From Paenibacillus polymyxa M1 (GTDB lineage: Bacteria; Bacillota; Bacilli; Paenibacillales; Paenibacillaceae): a stretch of 64,000 bases of DNA. The stretch is taken from positions 5,264,501 to 5,328,500 of the forward strand of contig NC_017542.1 in NCBI RefSeq assembly GCF_000237325.1, in the 5' to 3' direction. The notes under the pieces are model-generated. The model was given only the letters and a program-made list of their open reading frames with translations, was not told where the DNA came from and did no database searches. Positions within the stretch are counted from its first letter, which is position 1. Every line of letters begins with the position of its first letter. Made by a program: the position numbers and the translations under genes. This document shows positions 56,960 to 64,000 of this stretch, piece by piece.

Positions 56960-58528
56960 TTATCTTCCTACTACACCTGTGGAGTTAATTAATTTATCTA
57001 ATAATTGATCGAATGTGGTCATAAACCGAGCAGCGGCACTATAGGCATGCTGAAACTTGATCATATTGGACATTTCTTCATCCAGTGAAACACCGCTCAC
57101 AGATTGACGCATAGTTTCTACCTGAGATACAAGAGCTGTCGAGTTTTGTGTCTGTCTTGTAGCCTCTTGAGCCTCTATCCCCAACTGACCAACCATAGAA
57201 CTGAAGAAGCTATCAATAGTAGCTGTATTCCCTGTAGAAACCGAAGTGAAATTGCTTAATTTCAAATTGGACATCAAGGATGCCAATGTATTATTACCCT
57301 TAACCAACTCCTCAGTAGGAGCAGTGCCTGTTACCCGAAGGGATGCTGCAATAGCGTTAGGATTATCTACTATAGCAGTGTTTAACGTGATATTGCCTGC
57401 TGTTATTGTCCCACCATTATTTGAAGTTACAAAAAAAGGTTTACCTGCAACCATATTACCGTTAGCATCTTTATCTTCTTGGGTATAACCCAGTTGATGC
57501 AAACCATTAAGACCTTTAACTGTAACTGTTAAATCCGATTGAAGTGTTCGGTTGGTCCCTGTGTAAGTCACTCCATTCAGTACAGTACCTTCTGGCAAAA
57601 CTGAGCCTTTAGGTAGCGTTACAGTAATATTACCTGTCGCCAATGTGTTGGCGAGGTTATCCATTTGGGCTGTGTAATCAGCTACAAATCGATCCCTTGA
57701 GAAAATCATTCCATGCACTTCGCCACCTTGTAAATCATTAGAGGCAAAAGCTGCTTGTAAAAAAGCGCCGTTAATTCCAGTAGTCGGTTCAAATCCAGTT
57801 ACTAATGCTTGACCACCCATATTAACATTGTAGCCTTGATCGGTATCAGTCACCGTTACATTAACGATTTTTGAGATTTTATCGACAATCAAATCACGTT
57901 GGTCACGTAGATCGTTAGCATTATCGCCCAAACCTTCAATTTTAGTAATCGATTGGTTCAAATCAGCTATGGAGTTTACATAACTTTGTAACTCACTAGA
58001 CTTAGCCTCCACATTAGAGGTTAAATCCGCAGATAAATTACTCAACTGTTTACTCATATGATTCATTGCATCAGTCAAGGCAAGTGCATTTTCTTTAACA
58101 ATAGTTCGTGCAGTCACACTTTCTGGGTCTTTACTTAAGTCAGACCAAGATTTATAAAAGTTATCTAGAACCTTCCGAATCCCTGTATCAGACGGCTCAT
58201 TCATAATCTGTTGTAGCTTATCAAGCGTATTACTACGGATTGTCCAACTACCCAGTTCAGTATTTTCTCCGCGATACTGGCTATCCAAGAACTTTTCACG
58301 AATACGTTCAATAGCGTCAAATTCAACACCTGTTCCCAATTGGCCAGGTACATTAGAACGGTTAATACCGTAAGCCTCCATGGGGATGGAAGCCTTCATT
58401 TTGACCGTCTGCCGTGTGTAGCCTTCCGTGTTAGCGTTAGCTATGTTGTGTCCTGTTGTATTTAAAGCTGCTGTTTGTGTAAAAAGACTTCTTTTAGCTG
58501 TTTCTATGGAATGAAATGTGGATGGCAC
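56960..58528 (-). CDS. flgK: Flagellar hook-associated protein FlgK
   Basis: A 522-residue junction protein. The N-terminus has FHSIETAKRSLFTQTAALNTTGHNIANANTEGYTRQ-type sequence (rod/hook signature ANTEGYTRQ) and the C-terminus ends in SLDEEMSNMIKFQHAYSAAA. A GTG start at 58528 follows GAGGAGGAAA by about five bases. It lies 18 bases after flgN, its export chaperone gene. Confidence 0.94.
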   Translation of the reverse strand: MPSTFHSIETAKRSLFTQTAALNTTGHNIANANTEGYTRQTVKMKASIPMEAYGINRSNVPGQLGTGVEFDAIERIREKFLDSQYRGENTELGSWTIRSNTLDKLQQIMNEPSDTGIRKVLDNFYKSWSDLSKDPESVTARTIVKENALALTDAMNHMSKQLSNLSADLTSNVEAKSSELQSYVNSIADLNQSITKIEGLGDNANDLRDQRDLIVDKISKIVNVTVTDTDQGYNVNMGGQALVTGFEPTTGINGAFLQAAFASNDLQGGEVHGMIFSRDRFVADYTAQMDNLANTLATGNITVTLPKGSVLPEGTVLNGVTYTGTNRTLQSDLTVTVKGLNGLHQLGYTQEDKDANGNMVAGKPFFVTSNNGGTITAGNITLNTAIVDNPNAIAASLRVTGTAPTEELVKGNNTLASLMSNLKLSNFTSVSTGNTATIDSFFSSMVGQLGIEAQEATRQTQNSTALVSQVETMRQSVSGVSLDEEMSNMIKFQHAYSAAARFMTTFDQLLDKLINSTGVVGR

Positions 58529-58546
58529 TCTATTTTCCTCCTCGGC

Positions 58547-59047
58547 TCAAGCCTTAGTGTCGAACAATCCAGGTCGTGCGTGTTGATTACTCTTCTGATC
58601 AGGATGCATATAAGTCATTTCCTGATTAGGACGTCCTACAAGTAGATCCAAAGAGTAATCAATAAACACCAACGATTGCTCGATGAGTTTTTGATTGATT
58701 TCATTAATTTCCTTTAATTCTGAAAGAGTGTGGGATAAGCGGCTCTGGACACTGAGGAGTTTGTTCTTATCTTCTGGATCAAAGACAAGGCGCGCCAGCT
58801 CGGTTATAGTCAAATTAAGCTGAGACTTAATACCACGTTCACGAAGAAGCTCATACGAAACCTCCATACGAGCTTCTTCCAACTGTTCTACTTGTTTAAG
58901 GAGTCTGGATTCCTGGTTCAAATGCTGTACCAGACTATCCATATCATTTTCCATGACAATCTTTTTTTTGCTTTTCGCCAGTTCTAATAAAATAAGATGC
59001 TTTTGATCTAGCTGTTCCAGCACACCAATCAAACGCTCTAAAGGCAT
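58547..59047 (-). CDS. flgN: FlgN family flagellar chaperone
   Basis: A 166-residue helical protein with the FlgN pattern: LERLIGVLEQL at the start, a long coiled coil and LLVGRPNQEMTY late. FlgN chaperones FlgK and FlgL, which are the next two genes. The ATG at 59047 follows AGGTGAAGGA; a GTG at 59056, directly after the flgM stop, is an alternative that would add three residues. Confidence 0.88.
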   Translation of the reverse strand: MPLERLIGVLEQLDQKHLILLELAKSKKKIVMENDMDSLVQHLNQESRLLKQVEQLEEARMEVSYELLRERGIKSQLNLTITELARLVFDPEDKNKLLSVQSRLSHTLSELKEINEINQKLIEQSLVFIDYSLDLLVGRPNQEMTYMHPDQKSNQHARPGLFDTKA

Positions 59048-59056
59048 ATCCTTCAC

Positions 59057-59332
59057 CTAGCTTTCGGAAGACTGCTTAAAGAAAGGTAACAGCTTCTCTG
59101 CAATTTTATCAGCATCTACACGATAGGTTCCAGAAGCTACTTGCTGCTTAAGCTCCTGAATTTTCTTAACGCGGTCTGCATCACTGCTGCGGTTCAGCAT
59201 TTCCATTGCTTCTGGAGAAATGGAAACCTCGTCCTTGCGGCGGGATTTCTTTTGCTCCTCCTGGCGTCCTGTTTCAATATTTCGCTGATATGGATTAATA
59301 GCTCCGATGCGGTTGGTCTCGTTAATTTTCAT
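59057..59332 (-). CDS. flgM: Anti-sigma-D factor FlgM
   Basis: A 91-residue protein. KINETNRIGAINPYQ and VSISPEAMEML are FlgM markers, and the C-terminal half (IQELKQQVASGTYRVDADK) binds sigma D. It holds late flagellar genes off until the hook is complete, which fits the sigma-D-like promoters found before hag, flaG and the sugar cluster. The ATG at 59332 has GAAGGTGG seven bases upstream. Confidence 0.93.
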   Translation of the reverse strand: MKINETNRIGAINPYQRNIETGRQEEQKKSRRKDEVSISPEAMEMLNRSSDADRVKKIQELKQQVASGTYRVDADKIAEKLLPFFKQSSES

Positions 59333-59443
59333 AACTTCCACCTTCCTTAGTTATTTGATATGGTCAGAATGTATCAGACGACATAGCGTCGAACATGGTT
59401 CGTATTATGCCTTACTTCTTTATTTTGTGCATGGTTGCTAAAA

Positions 59444-59478
59444 TAAAAAAACCGATAAGCTCTATAAAGATTATCGGC
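59444..59478 (-). terminator. Terminator after yvyF
   Basis: CCGATAA..TTATCGG stem followed on the minus strand by TTTTTTT. It separates yvyF from flgM, which may then need its own promoter. Confidence 0.8.
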
Positions 59479-59527
59479 GGTATTTGAAACTTTTTGAATA
59501 GCTGAATGCGTATTTAATTCCCCTGTA

Positions 59528-59938
59528 CTAGTTTCCGCGAAGTTTATCCATCGCGCTGTAGGTACCTGAGCCCATATTATTACTTTGATCCTGATTACTA
59601 CTTTCGCGTATGGCCTGATTCAGGTCTTTAGTCAGACGTGTTCGACAAGAATCGCACATATGCCCATCACGAATCGGTATCCCGCATACCTCGCAAGGAT
59701 ACGTCATATTGGGCGCATTAGCAATGGAAATACGTCCCTCACGTATAAATGTCGTGATTTGTTTAACAGAGACACCTGTAGCTTCCGAAAGCTCATGCAT
59801 ATGAACACCTTTATTTTCACGTATATGTTTGACACAGTGCTCGTATTCAACCTCAATTTCTTTAATACAGTTCTGGCAAATCCCTCTGACATTCTTAACA
59901 AACAACTTTCCACAGCGAGGACAGTTATCCAAATTCAT
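59528..59938 (-). CDS. yvyF: YvyF/TIGR03826 flagellar operon protein (zinc-ribbon)
   Basis: A 136-residue protein. An N-terminal zinc ribbon (CPRCG about residue 6, CQNC about 21) and a second Cys pair set (CEVCG, CDSC about 83-98) flank a small helical domain containing EATGVSVKQITTFIREGRI, a helix-turn-helix-like sequence. Found next to flgM in Bacillus and relatives; function is not established. AAAGGGG lies about 12 bases before the ATG. Confidence 0.85.
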   Translation of the reverse strand: MNLDNCPRCGKLFVKNVRGICQNCIKEIEVEYEHCVKHIRENKGVHMHELSEATGVSVKQITTFIREGRISIANAPNMTYPCEVCGIPIRDGHMCDSCRTRLTKDLNQAIRESSNQDQSNNMGSGTYSAMDKLRGN

Positions 59939-60674
59939 CCTCTGTAGCGCCCCTTTCCAAGTTCCGGTCTTTAATTACTATTATCCTTACATTAACTTAT
60001 AGTGAAGAGCCTCGTCTAGCAAATATTCCAAATTTTTTTTTAGTTTTAACACAATTCTACATTTCGTTCGTTATCATAGTAAAAGTTATAAGAGAGGAAG
60101 ATTAAACGGGTAAAATCTTTCCCATCTCTATGCACATTAATATGCAACAACATAAAGTGTAGAGGCAAATAAGCCCTTCTAATCCAGCCTATTACATGTG
60201 AGTATTTATCGTCAAACATCCCTCCTTACTTTAGATAAAAAAATAAAATAAGCGCCATTCCTGTTATTCTCGGGAATAGCGCTTCATTATCATTAAATAG
60301 CTATATATGAATATGGTTAAAATGTAGAAATAAAATGAGGGGAAAACCGGGCGAAACAATCCTCAGAAGAATTCATGTTCACCTGTGCCCCGATGCATCA
60401 AGAAAATGCTATAAATCCGGGGGATCGGCGTCCATACGAATGCTCCGCACATGGAGTGTGGGTATTCATAAATCTCATACACCTAACATCATTTCAACTT
60501 ATAACCTATCTGAAATTAAGCAAGATGTACCATTGGAAATTTGCAGCCCAAAAAAACAAGCGATTTTACAAATAATTATTCAAAAAAGCATTGTTTTAAT
60601 AGAGGCCTTCCCGTATACTATAGTCAAACGCTTGGTTTAATAAATACATTTTATAAAACAGTTTATAATGTTAA
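59939..60674. other. Large intergenic region between yvyF and the LysM gene
   Basis: 736 bases. A strong minus-strand terminator lies at 60237-60284. The part 60335-60490 is G/C-richer than its flanks and has several small inverted repeats (for example TGAGG..CCTCA, and CCCCGAT..ATCCGGGG). A 101-codon plus-strand frame here has no ribosome site and no recognisable product. The rest is A/T-rich with nothing seen. Confidence 0.4.
60237..60284 (-). terminator. Minus-strand terminator downstream of the LysM gene
   Basis: AAGCGC..ATTCC pairs with GGAAT..GCGCTT, followed on the minus strand by an A/T tract of mostly T. It is about 390 bases after the LysM gene stop. Confidence 0.65.
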
Positions 60675-61121
60675 TTATTTATTTGTATTTGTTTGTGGTA
60701 CTTGCAGTTCTTGACCAACTTTTACCAAGTTATTGATTTTAACCAGTTCTTCAACAGTTACACCGTATTTTTCAGCAATAGAAGCCAGTGTGTCGCCTTC
60801 TTGAACATTTACAGTGATAGTTTTTACAGTTGTTGCTGATTTTGTAGTTGTTGTTTGGTTGTTGTTCTCTGTTGTTGATTGAGTAGGTGTTGTAGTTGTT
60901 GCATTTTCAGTAGTTTCAGTTCCAAAAACTTTTGCTTCAAATGCTTTTTGTGCTGCTTCTTGTTGTTGAATCTTCTCCAATTGTTCAGCTCTATCTTTGT
61001 TACGTTCCTGCCCGGATGCAGCTAGTGCATCACCAGATGCAAGTGGACTCAACAAAGATACTGCACCTAAACTAACTGCCAACATGCCAGAAACTGCTAC
61101 TTTTTTCATTACGTTTTTCAT
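60675..61121 (-). CDS. Secreted LysM-domain protein
   Basis: A 148-residue protein. A signal peptide (MKNVMKKVAVSG, hydrophobic core, cleavage near ALAAS about 33-36) is followed by a charged helical segment, a Thr/Gln/Asn-rich linker (about 72-97) and one C-terminal LysM domain (VQEGDTLASIAEKYGVTVEELVKINN region, about 105-145) that binds peptidoglycan. No catalytic domain is seen. GAGGAGAG lies about 11 bases before the ATG. It has its own sigma-A promoter and a leader of about 220 bases. Confidence 0.88.
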   Translation of the reverse strand: MKNVMKKVAVSGMLAVSLGAVSLLSPLASGDALAASGQERNKDRAEQLEKIQQQEAAQKAFEAKVFGTETTENATTTTPTQSTTENNNQTTTTKSATTVKTITVNVQEGDTLASIAEKYGVTVEELVKINNLVKVGQELQVPQTNTNK

Positions 61122-61504
61122 GATTTTGTTCTCTCCTCTTTTTAACTTTAAATTTTAATTAACTGCTTTACTACTGAGCGAGACACTCCCAATGTCCGCT
61201 CTTTTGTCGTTAGCTGATCACTTATTACCAATCATGTTAGCTATCAACAGATAGAAATTGTACTCCTCTTTTCCAAAAAAATCAACCTCTAAATTGAAAT
61301 ATTCTGATTTCATCCCTCACTTCCTAACTTTTTGTTCGTCTCTATATTTTTATTATATACCTCTCTCTAGCTTGTTGTCAAATTCTGCTGATTGTACGGT
61401 TTAAAAGGCTTCTGCTCTATCATTTGATCCTTCTTTCAAAAGAATTATAACCTTTTTTTCATAGTTTCAGGCACAAAATTATGGAATATAATAGAAATTC
61501 AGAC
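61122..61504. other. Promoter and long leader of the LysM gene
   Basis: 383 A/T-rich bases between comFC and the LysM gene. It contains the promoter at 61352-61381 and a leader with two AGCTAAC direct repeats and a GAGCG..CGCTC hairpin. No gene. Confidence 0.5.
61352..61381 (-). promoter_or_regulatory. Sigma-A promoter of the LysM gene
   Basis: On the minus strand TTGACA (61376-61381), an 18-base spacer and TATAAT (61352-61357): consensus hexamers. Start point about 61345, leaving a leader of about 220 bases. Confidence 0.8.
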
Positions 61505-62386
61505 TCATGATCTCGCGAAGGTTAGGCAAAAGATAGCCAAATGTACTCCTTGTTCTAATGCCATTTCTCTCAAAACGCGTGCACATGCCTGCAATGTACT
61601 CCCCGTCGTATAAATATCATCTACAAGCAAAATTGTAACGGAATGCCTATGCTCCGTAGCACGTTGAGATCCGGCTTTTAAAATAAAGGAATTCACCAAA
61701 TTCACCATATTGGGGATAACGGAAAATGCATTATTCATTGTATTCATGCGTTCATTTTTTGATTTAAAGCTTTGTTTGCCTGTATCTTGCGGGCGAACAA
61801 GCAATGGTAGAAAGGGGAGCTTATTTCGCTTTGCAATCTCTTCTGCCAAAATTTCAGCCTGATTAAAGCCTCGCTCCGTCAGCCTCTTTTCACTTACCGG
61901 GACACAGGTCACTATATCTACATCCCACAAAGATCGCTTGAAACGATTACAATCATGCCCTGCAAACTCATGTCTCATCGCCTGATAGGCTCGGTTCATG
62001 ATCTCGCCCAGCAGGGGACCAAACTTTTCATTGCCACGATATTTGAACTGCCCAATCCATTCTCTCACCATCGGCGTATAGCTGGTCGCACTCCGATTGC
62101 ATATATAGTAACGCGCTAATCGGTCAGGCCTGACGCAATCCGGACAAAACGTCGGGCGTCCACAATGTACACAACGAATGTTGTAAATCCAAGGAATTTG
62201 AATCGAACAATGAGTACAAAGCCCAGTAAATTCGGAAAAATGACCTGCGAACTTGCCACAAGCAACACATGTTTGCGACTGACGATGGAATAACCAATTC
62301 AAAAACAGACGGGTTCTTGGAATCATCCCCATACCAAAATGCACCTTTCCTGGTAGTTTACGTACCAACATTGTTTCAGGTTTCAC
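61505..62386 (-). CDS. comFC: ComFC family phosphoribosyltransferase-like competence protein
   Basis: A 293-residue protein. The N-terminal zinc part has CVACG, CTHC, CVHCG and CPDC (about residues 40-85). The C-terminal type-I phosphoribosyltransferase fold has the PRPP motif LLVDDIYTTGST. ComFC is needed for DNA uptake during transformation and works with ComFA, whose gene lies directly upstream. The GTG start at 62386 has a weak GGAAAT site; ATG at 62371 is an alternative. The yvyF-flgM-flgK order continuing after comF is the same as in Bacillus. Confidence 0.9.
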   Translation of the reverse strand: MKPETMLVRKLPGKVHFGMGMIPRTRLFLNWLFHRQSQTCVACGKFAGHFSEFTGLCTHCSIQIPWIYNIRCVHCGRPTFCPDCVRPDRLARYYICNRSATSYTPMVREWIGQFKYRGNEKFGPLLGEIMNRAYQAMRHEFAGHDCNRFKRSLWDVDIVTCVPVSEKRLTERGFNQAEILAEEIAKRNKLPFLPLLVRPQDTGKQSFKSKNERMNTMNNAFSVIPNMVNLVNSFILKAGSQRATEHRHSVTILLVDDIYTTGSTLQACARVLREMALEQGVHLAIFCLTFARS

Positions 62387-62418
62387 ATTTCCAAAAAAAC
62401 TTTTTTTATTTAATGCAT

Positions 62419-64000
62419 TTAGTGCTTCATCACTTTCAGATATCCTTTTTTCCGAGCCAGTGCATTCATGCGTTTAATCTGCTTAATCGCTCTCTTTTGA
62501 CCGCTAGTCCATTGAGGGGATATAAAAATAACACTACCACATGGATCATCCTTAGATCTTCCCGCGCGACCAGCCATTTGGACAAGGGATGCTTCATCAA
62601 AAAGACTGCTGTCCGCGTCTAGTATATACACATCACTTCGTGGAACAGTCACACCCCGCTCCAAAATAGTGGTTGTGACCAGCACACGTATTTCAGTACC
62701 TCGAAACAAACGCACCTTAGCGGTTCGTTCTTCATCCTGCGATGAAGTGCCGGCAATAGGTATATCAGGCAATTGTCTAATCAGCAATTCCACAAGACCT
62801 TGAATATGTGAGATTCGTGTCACAAACAGAAAGACCTGCGCGCCTCGTTGAATGGATATGTATAGGTGCTGAATAAATGAAGCAGGAAGCTGGCCTTTTT
62901 GCAGCCAATGATGCACTGAAGCAGTCCCCAAACGAATGGGGACAGGTAGGGGATGACGATGAAAACGAACGGGAACCTTGGCATGTGGCAGTTGACCACG
63001 TGCAGCCTCTTTCTGCAAAGGACGCGGCGGCGTCGCAGACAAAAAAATAAATTTCCCTTCCTGCTTGCATACTGCTTGGGCAGCAAAGGCAAGCATTGGA
63101 TCATTGTGATAAGGAAATGCATCAATCTCGTCGATTACAACCAAATCAAAGGCCTGGCGATAACGCAACAGCTGATGTGTTGTTGCCAGTGTCAGTTGTC
63201 CCCTTTGCCACCGTTCTGCACTCCCTCCATAAAGTGTCACCATACTAACTTGAGGAAAGGCAACTGCCAAGCGAGGTACCAACTCCAATACCACATCTCG
63301 GCGTGGTGTTGCTACAAGCGCTGTCCCTCCGCGCTCCAACACATGCTGTAAAAGCGGAAACATCATTTCCGTCTTGCCTGCGCCAGTCACGGCCCAGAGC
63401 AGAAAACGTTTGGCCGCAGAATCAGGTAATTGCCGGCCAGCAATCCCCCAAGCACGCTCGCCAGATTTGGACGATGACTGCTCGTTGAGGGCAAGAGTGC
63501 TGCCATGCGCAGCGGCAGCACCTAATTCCTGGCGCACACGCATGCTGCGCCGGAATAATTCGCGCGCTCGTTGCCATTGGCCTTCCGAGCGGGAGCATTT
63601 TCGCACCCTGCGGGGTGGTGCAGCCAAAAAGCGCAGCGCTACTTCGGCGGCAGCACGTTGTGCAGGACTCAGCCCCCAGCGGTCGAGATTCGCCGCCGGC
63701 GTTACCTCTGCCACGCGCGGCATGGCAGGTTTCGCTGTACCGCGAAGCAGCAGCGAGCACTCACGGCTGCGCCCAAGTGTGAGACATGTCTCGCAGTAGG
63801 CGCAGGCCTTACGGCCGCACGATGCGCAGCTTGTGCGGTGCACCTTTCCACTGCCACAACGGTTGCAGCGGAGTTCATGTCTACGCGCGGCAGACCAGCG
63901 CGCGCGTGGTGCTGGAGCCAGACCAGCAGCAAAGCTGAGTCGGCCTTGCAGATATGCAAGTTGCGCAGCTGAACGCCAAGTATGCTCCAAATCCGGGGCT
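62419..64000 (-). CDS. comFA: ComFA-like DNA helicase/translocase (5' end outside the window)
   Basis: At least 526 residues; the frame runs off the right edge, so the true start is not seen. A four-Cys zinc cluster (CNRCG, CASCG, CAYC, C) lies near the visible N-terminus. The Walker A motif is AVTGAGKTEMMF, the DEAD-like box VVIDEIDAFPY, and motif VI lies in QMAGRAGRSKDD. ComFA is an ATPase that powers single-stranded DNA import across the membrane. The visible part is already longer than the 463-residue B. subtilis protein, with a G/C-rich, Ala/Arg-rich N-terminal part. Followed 32 bases later by comFC. Confidence 0.92.
   Translation of the reverse strand, partial: APDLEHTWRSAAQLAYLQGRLSFAAGLAPAPRARWSAARRHELRCNRCGSGKVHRTSCASCGRKACAYCETCLTLGRSRECSLLLRGTAKPAMPRVAEVTPAANLDRWGLSPAQRAAAEVALRFLAAPPRRVRKCSRSEGQWQRARELFRRSMRVRQELGAAAAHGSTLALNEQSSSKSGERAWGIAGRQLPDSAAKRFLLWAVTGAGKTEMMFPLLQHVLERGGTALVATPRRDVVLELVPRLAVAFPQVSMVTLYGGSAERWQRGQLTLATTHQLLRYRQAFDLVVIDEIDAFPYHNDPMLAFAAQAVCKQEGKFIFLSATPPRPLQKEAARGQLPHAKVPVRFHRHPLPVPIRLGTASVHHWLQKGQLPASFIQHLYISIQRGAQVFLFVTRISHIQGLVELLIRQLPDIPIAGTSSQDEERTAKVRLFRGTEIRVLVTTTILERGVTVPRSDVYILDADSSLFDEASLVQMAGRAGRSKDDPCGSVIFISPQWTSGQKRAIKQIKRMNALARKKGYLKVMKH

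Noticed and set aside
60335..60490. c-di-AMP (ydaO-type) riboswitch for the LysM gene
   Set aside because: The GAGGGGAAAACCGGG text is only loosely similar, and it is on the opposite strand and downstream of the LysM gene, so it cannot be its leader.
60335..60640. 101-codon plus-strand frame
   Set aside because: No ribosome site, no domain and mixed composition; left as an unexplained structured region.

Overview
The window is ordinary chromosome of a Gram-positive, endospore-forming, flagellated bacterium. Protein sequences, strong AGGAGG-type ribosome sites and gene neighbourhoods look like Paenibacillus, most likely the P. polymyxa group; this is an inference from recognition, not from a search. 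No rRNA, tRNA, insertion sequence, prophage or CRISPR array was seen.

Layout. 1-4 kb: the 5' end of ftsE (minus strand), a VanW/G5 cell-wall protein, an S-layer-homology protein and a small esterase. 4-11.5 kb (minus strand): a membrane glycosylation operon with a coiled-coil protein, a large glycosyltransferase carrying a tandem c-di-GMP-binding (MshEN-type) module, a GtrB-like glycosyltransferase, a GtrA flippase and two tandem GT-C transferases. 12-20.5 kb (minus strand): a complete arginine operon argC-J-B-D-F-G-H behind a strong promoter that overlaps an ARG-box-like sequence. 20.8-28 kb: an SMP-30 lactonase, a YitT protein, prfB with its programmed +1 frameshift, secA without the usual C-terminal zinc domain, and hpf. 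28.3-39.4 kb: an 11-kb surface-protein reading frame with 26 DUF11-type repeats, interrupted by two in-frame stop codons. 39.6 kb: a cold-shock gene.

40-60 kb (minus strand) is the late flagellar region: yvyF-flgM-flgN-flgK-flgL-yviE-fliW-csrA-hag at one end and flaG-fliD-fliS-fliT at the other. Between hag and flaG lies an 11-kb sugar and glycosyltransferase cluster: two TPR glycosyltransferases, CDP-glucose synthase and dehydratase, an epimerase, a reductase and methyltransferases. A sigma-D-like promoter precedes it, so it is best read as a flagellin glycosylation island. One of its methyltransferase genes has decayed. The FliW-CsrA-Hag circuit is visible down to a CsrA hairpin in the hag leader.

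60-64 kb: a LysM protein with a long leader, then comFC and the 3' part of comFA (minus strand).

Most notable: the MshEN-glycosyltransferase operon, the flagellin glycan island with its methyltransferase remnant, and the giant repeat gene with two nonsense codons and no signal peptide.
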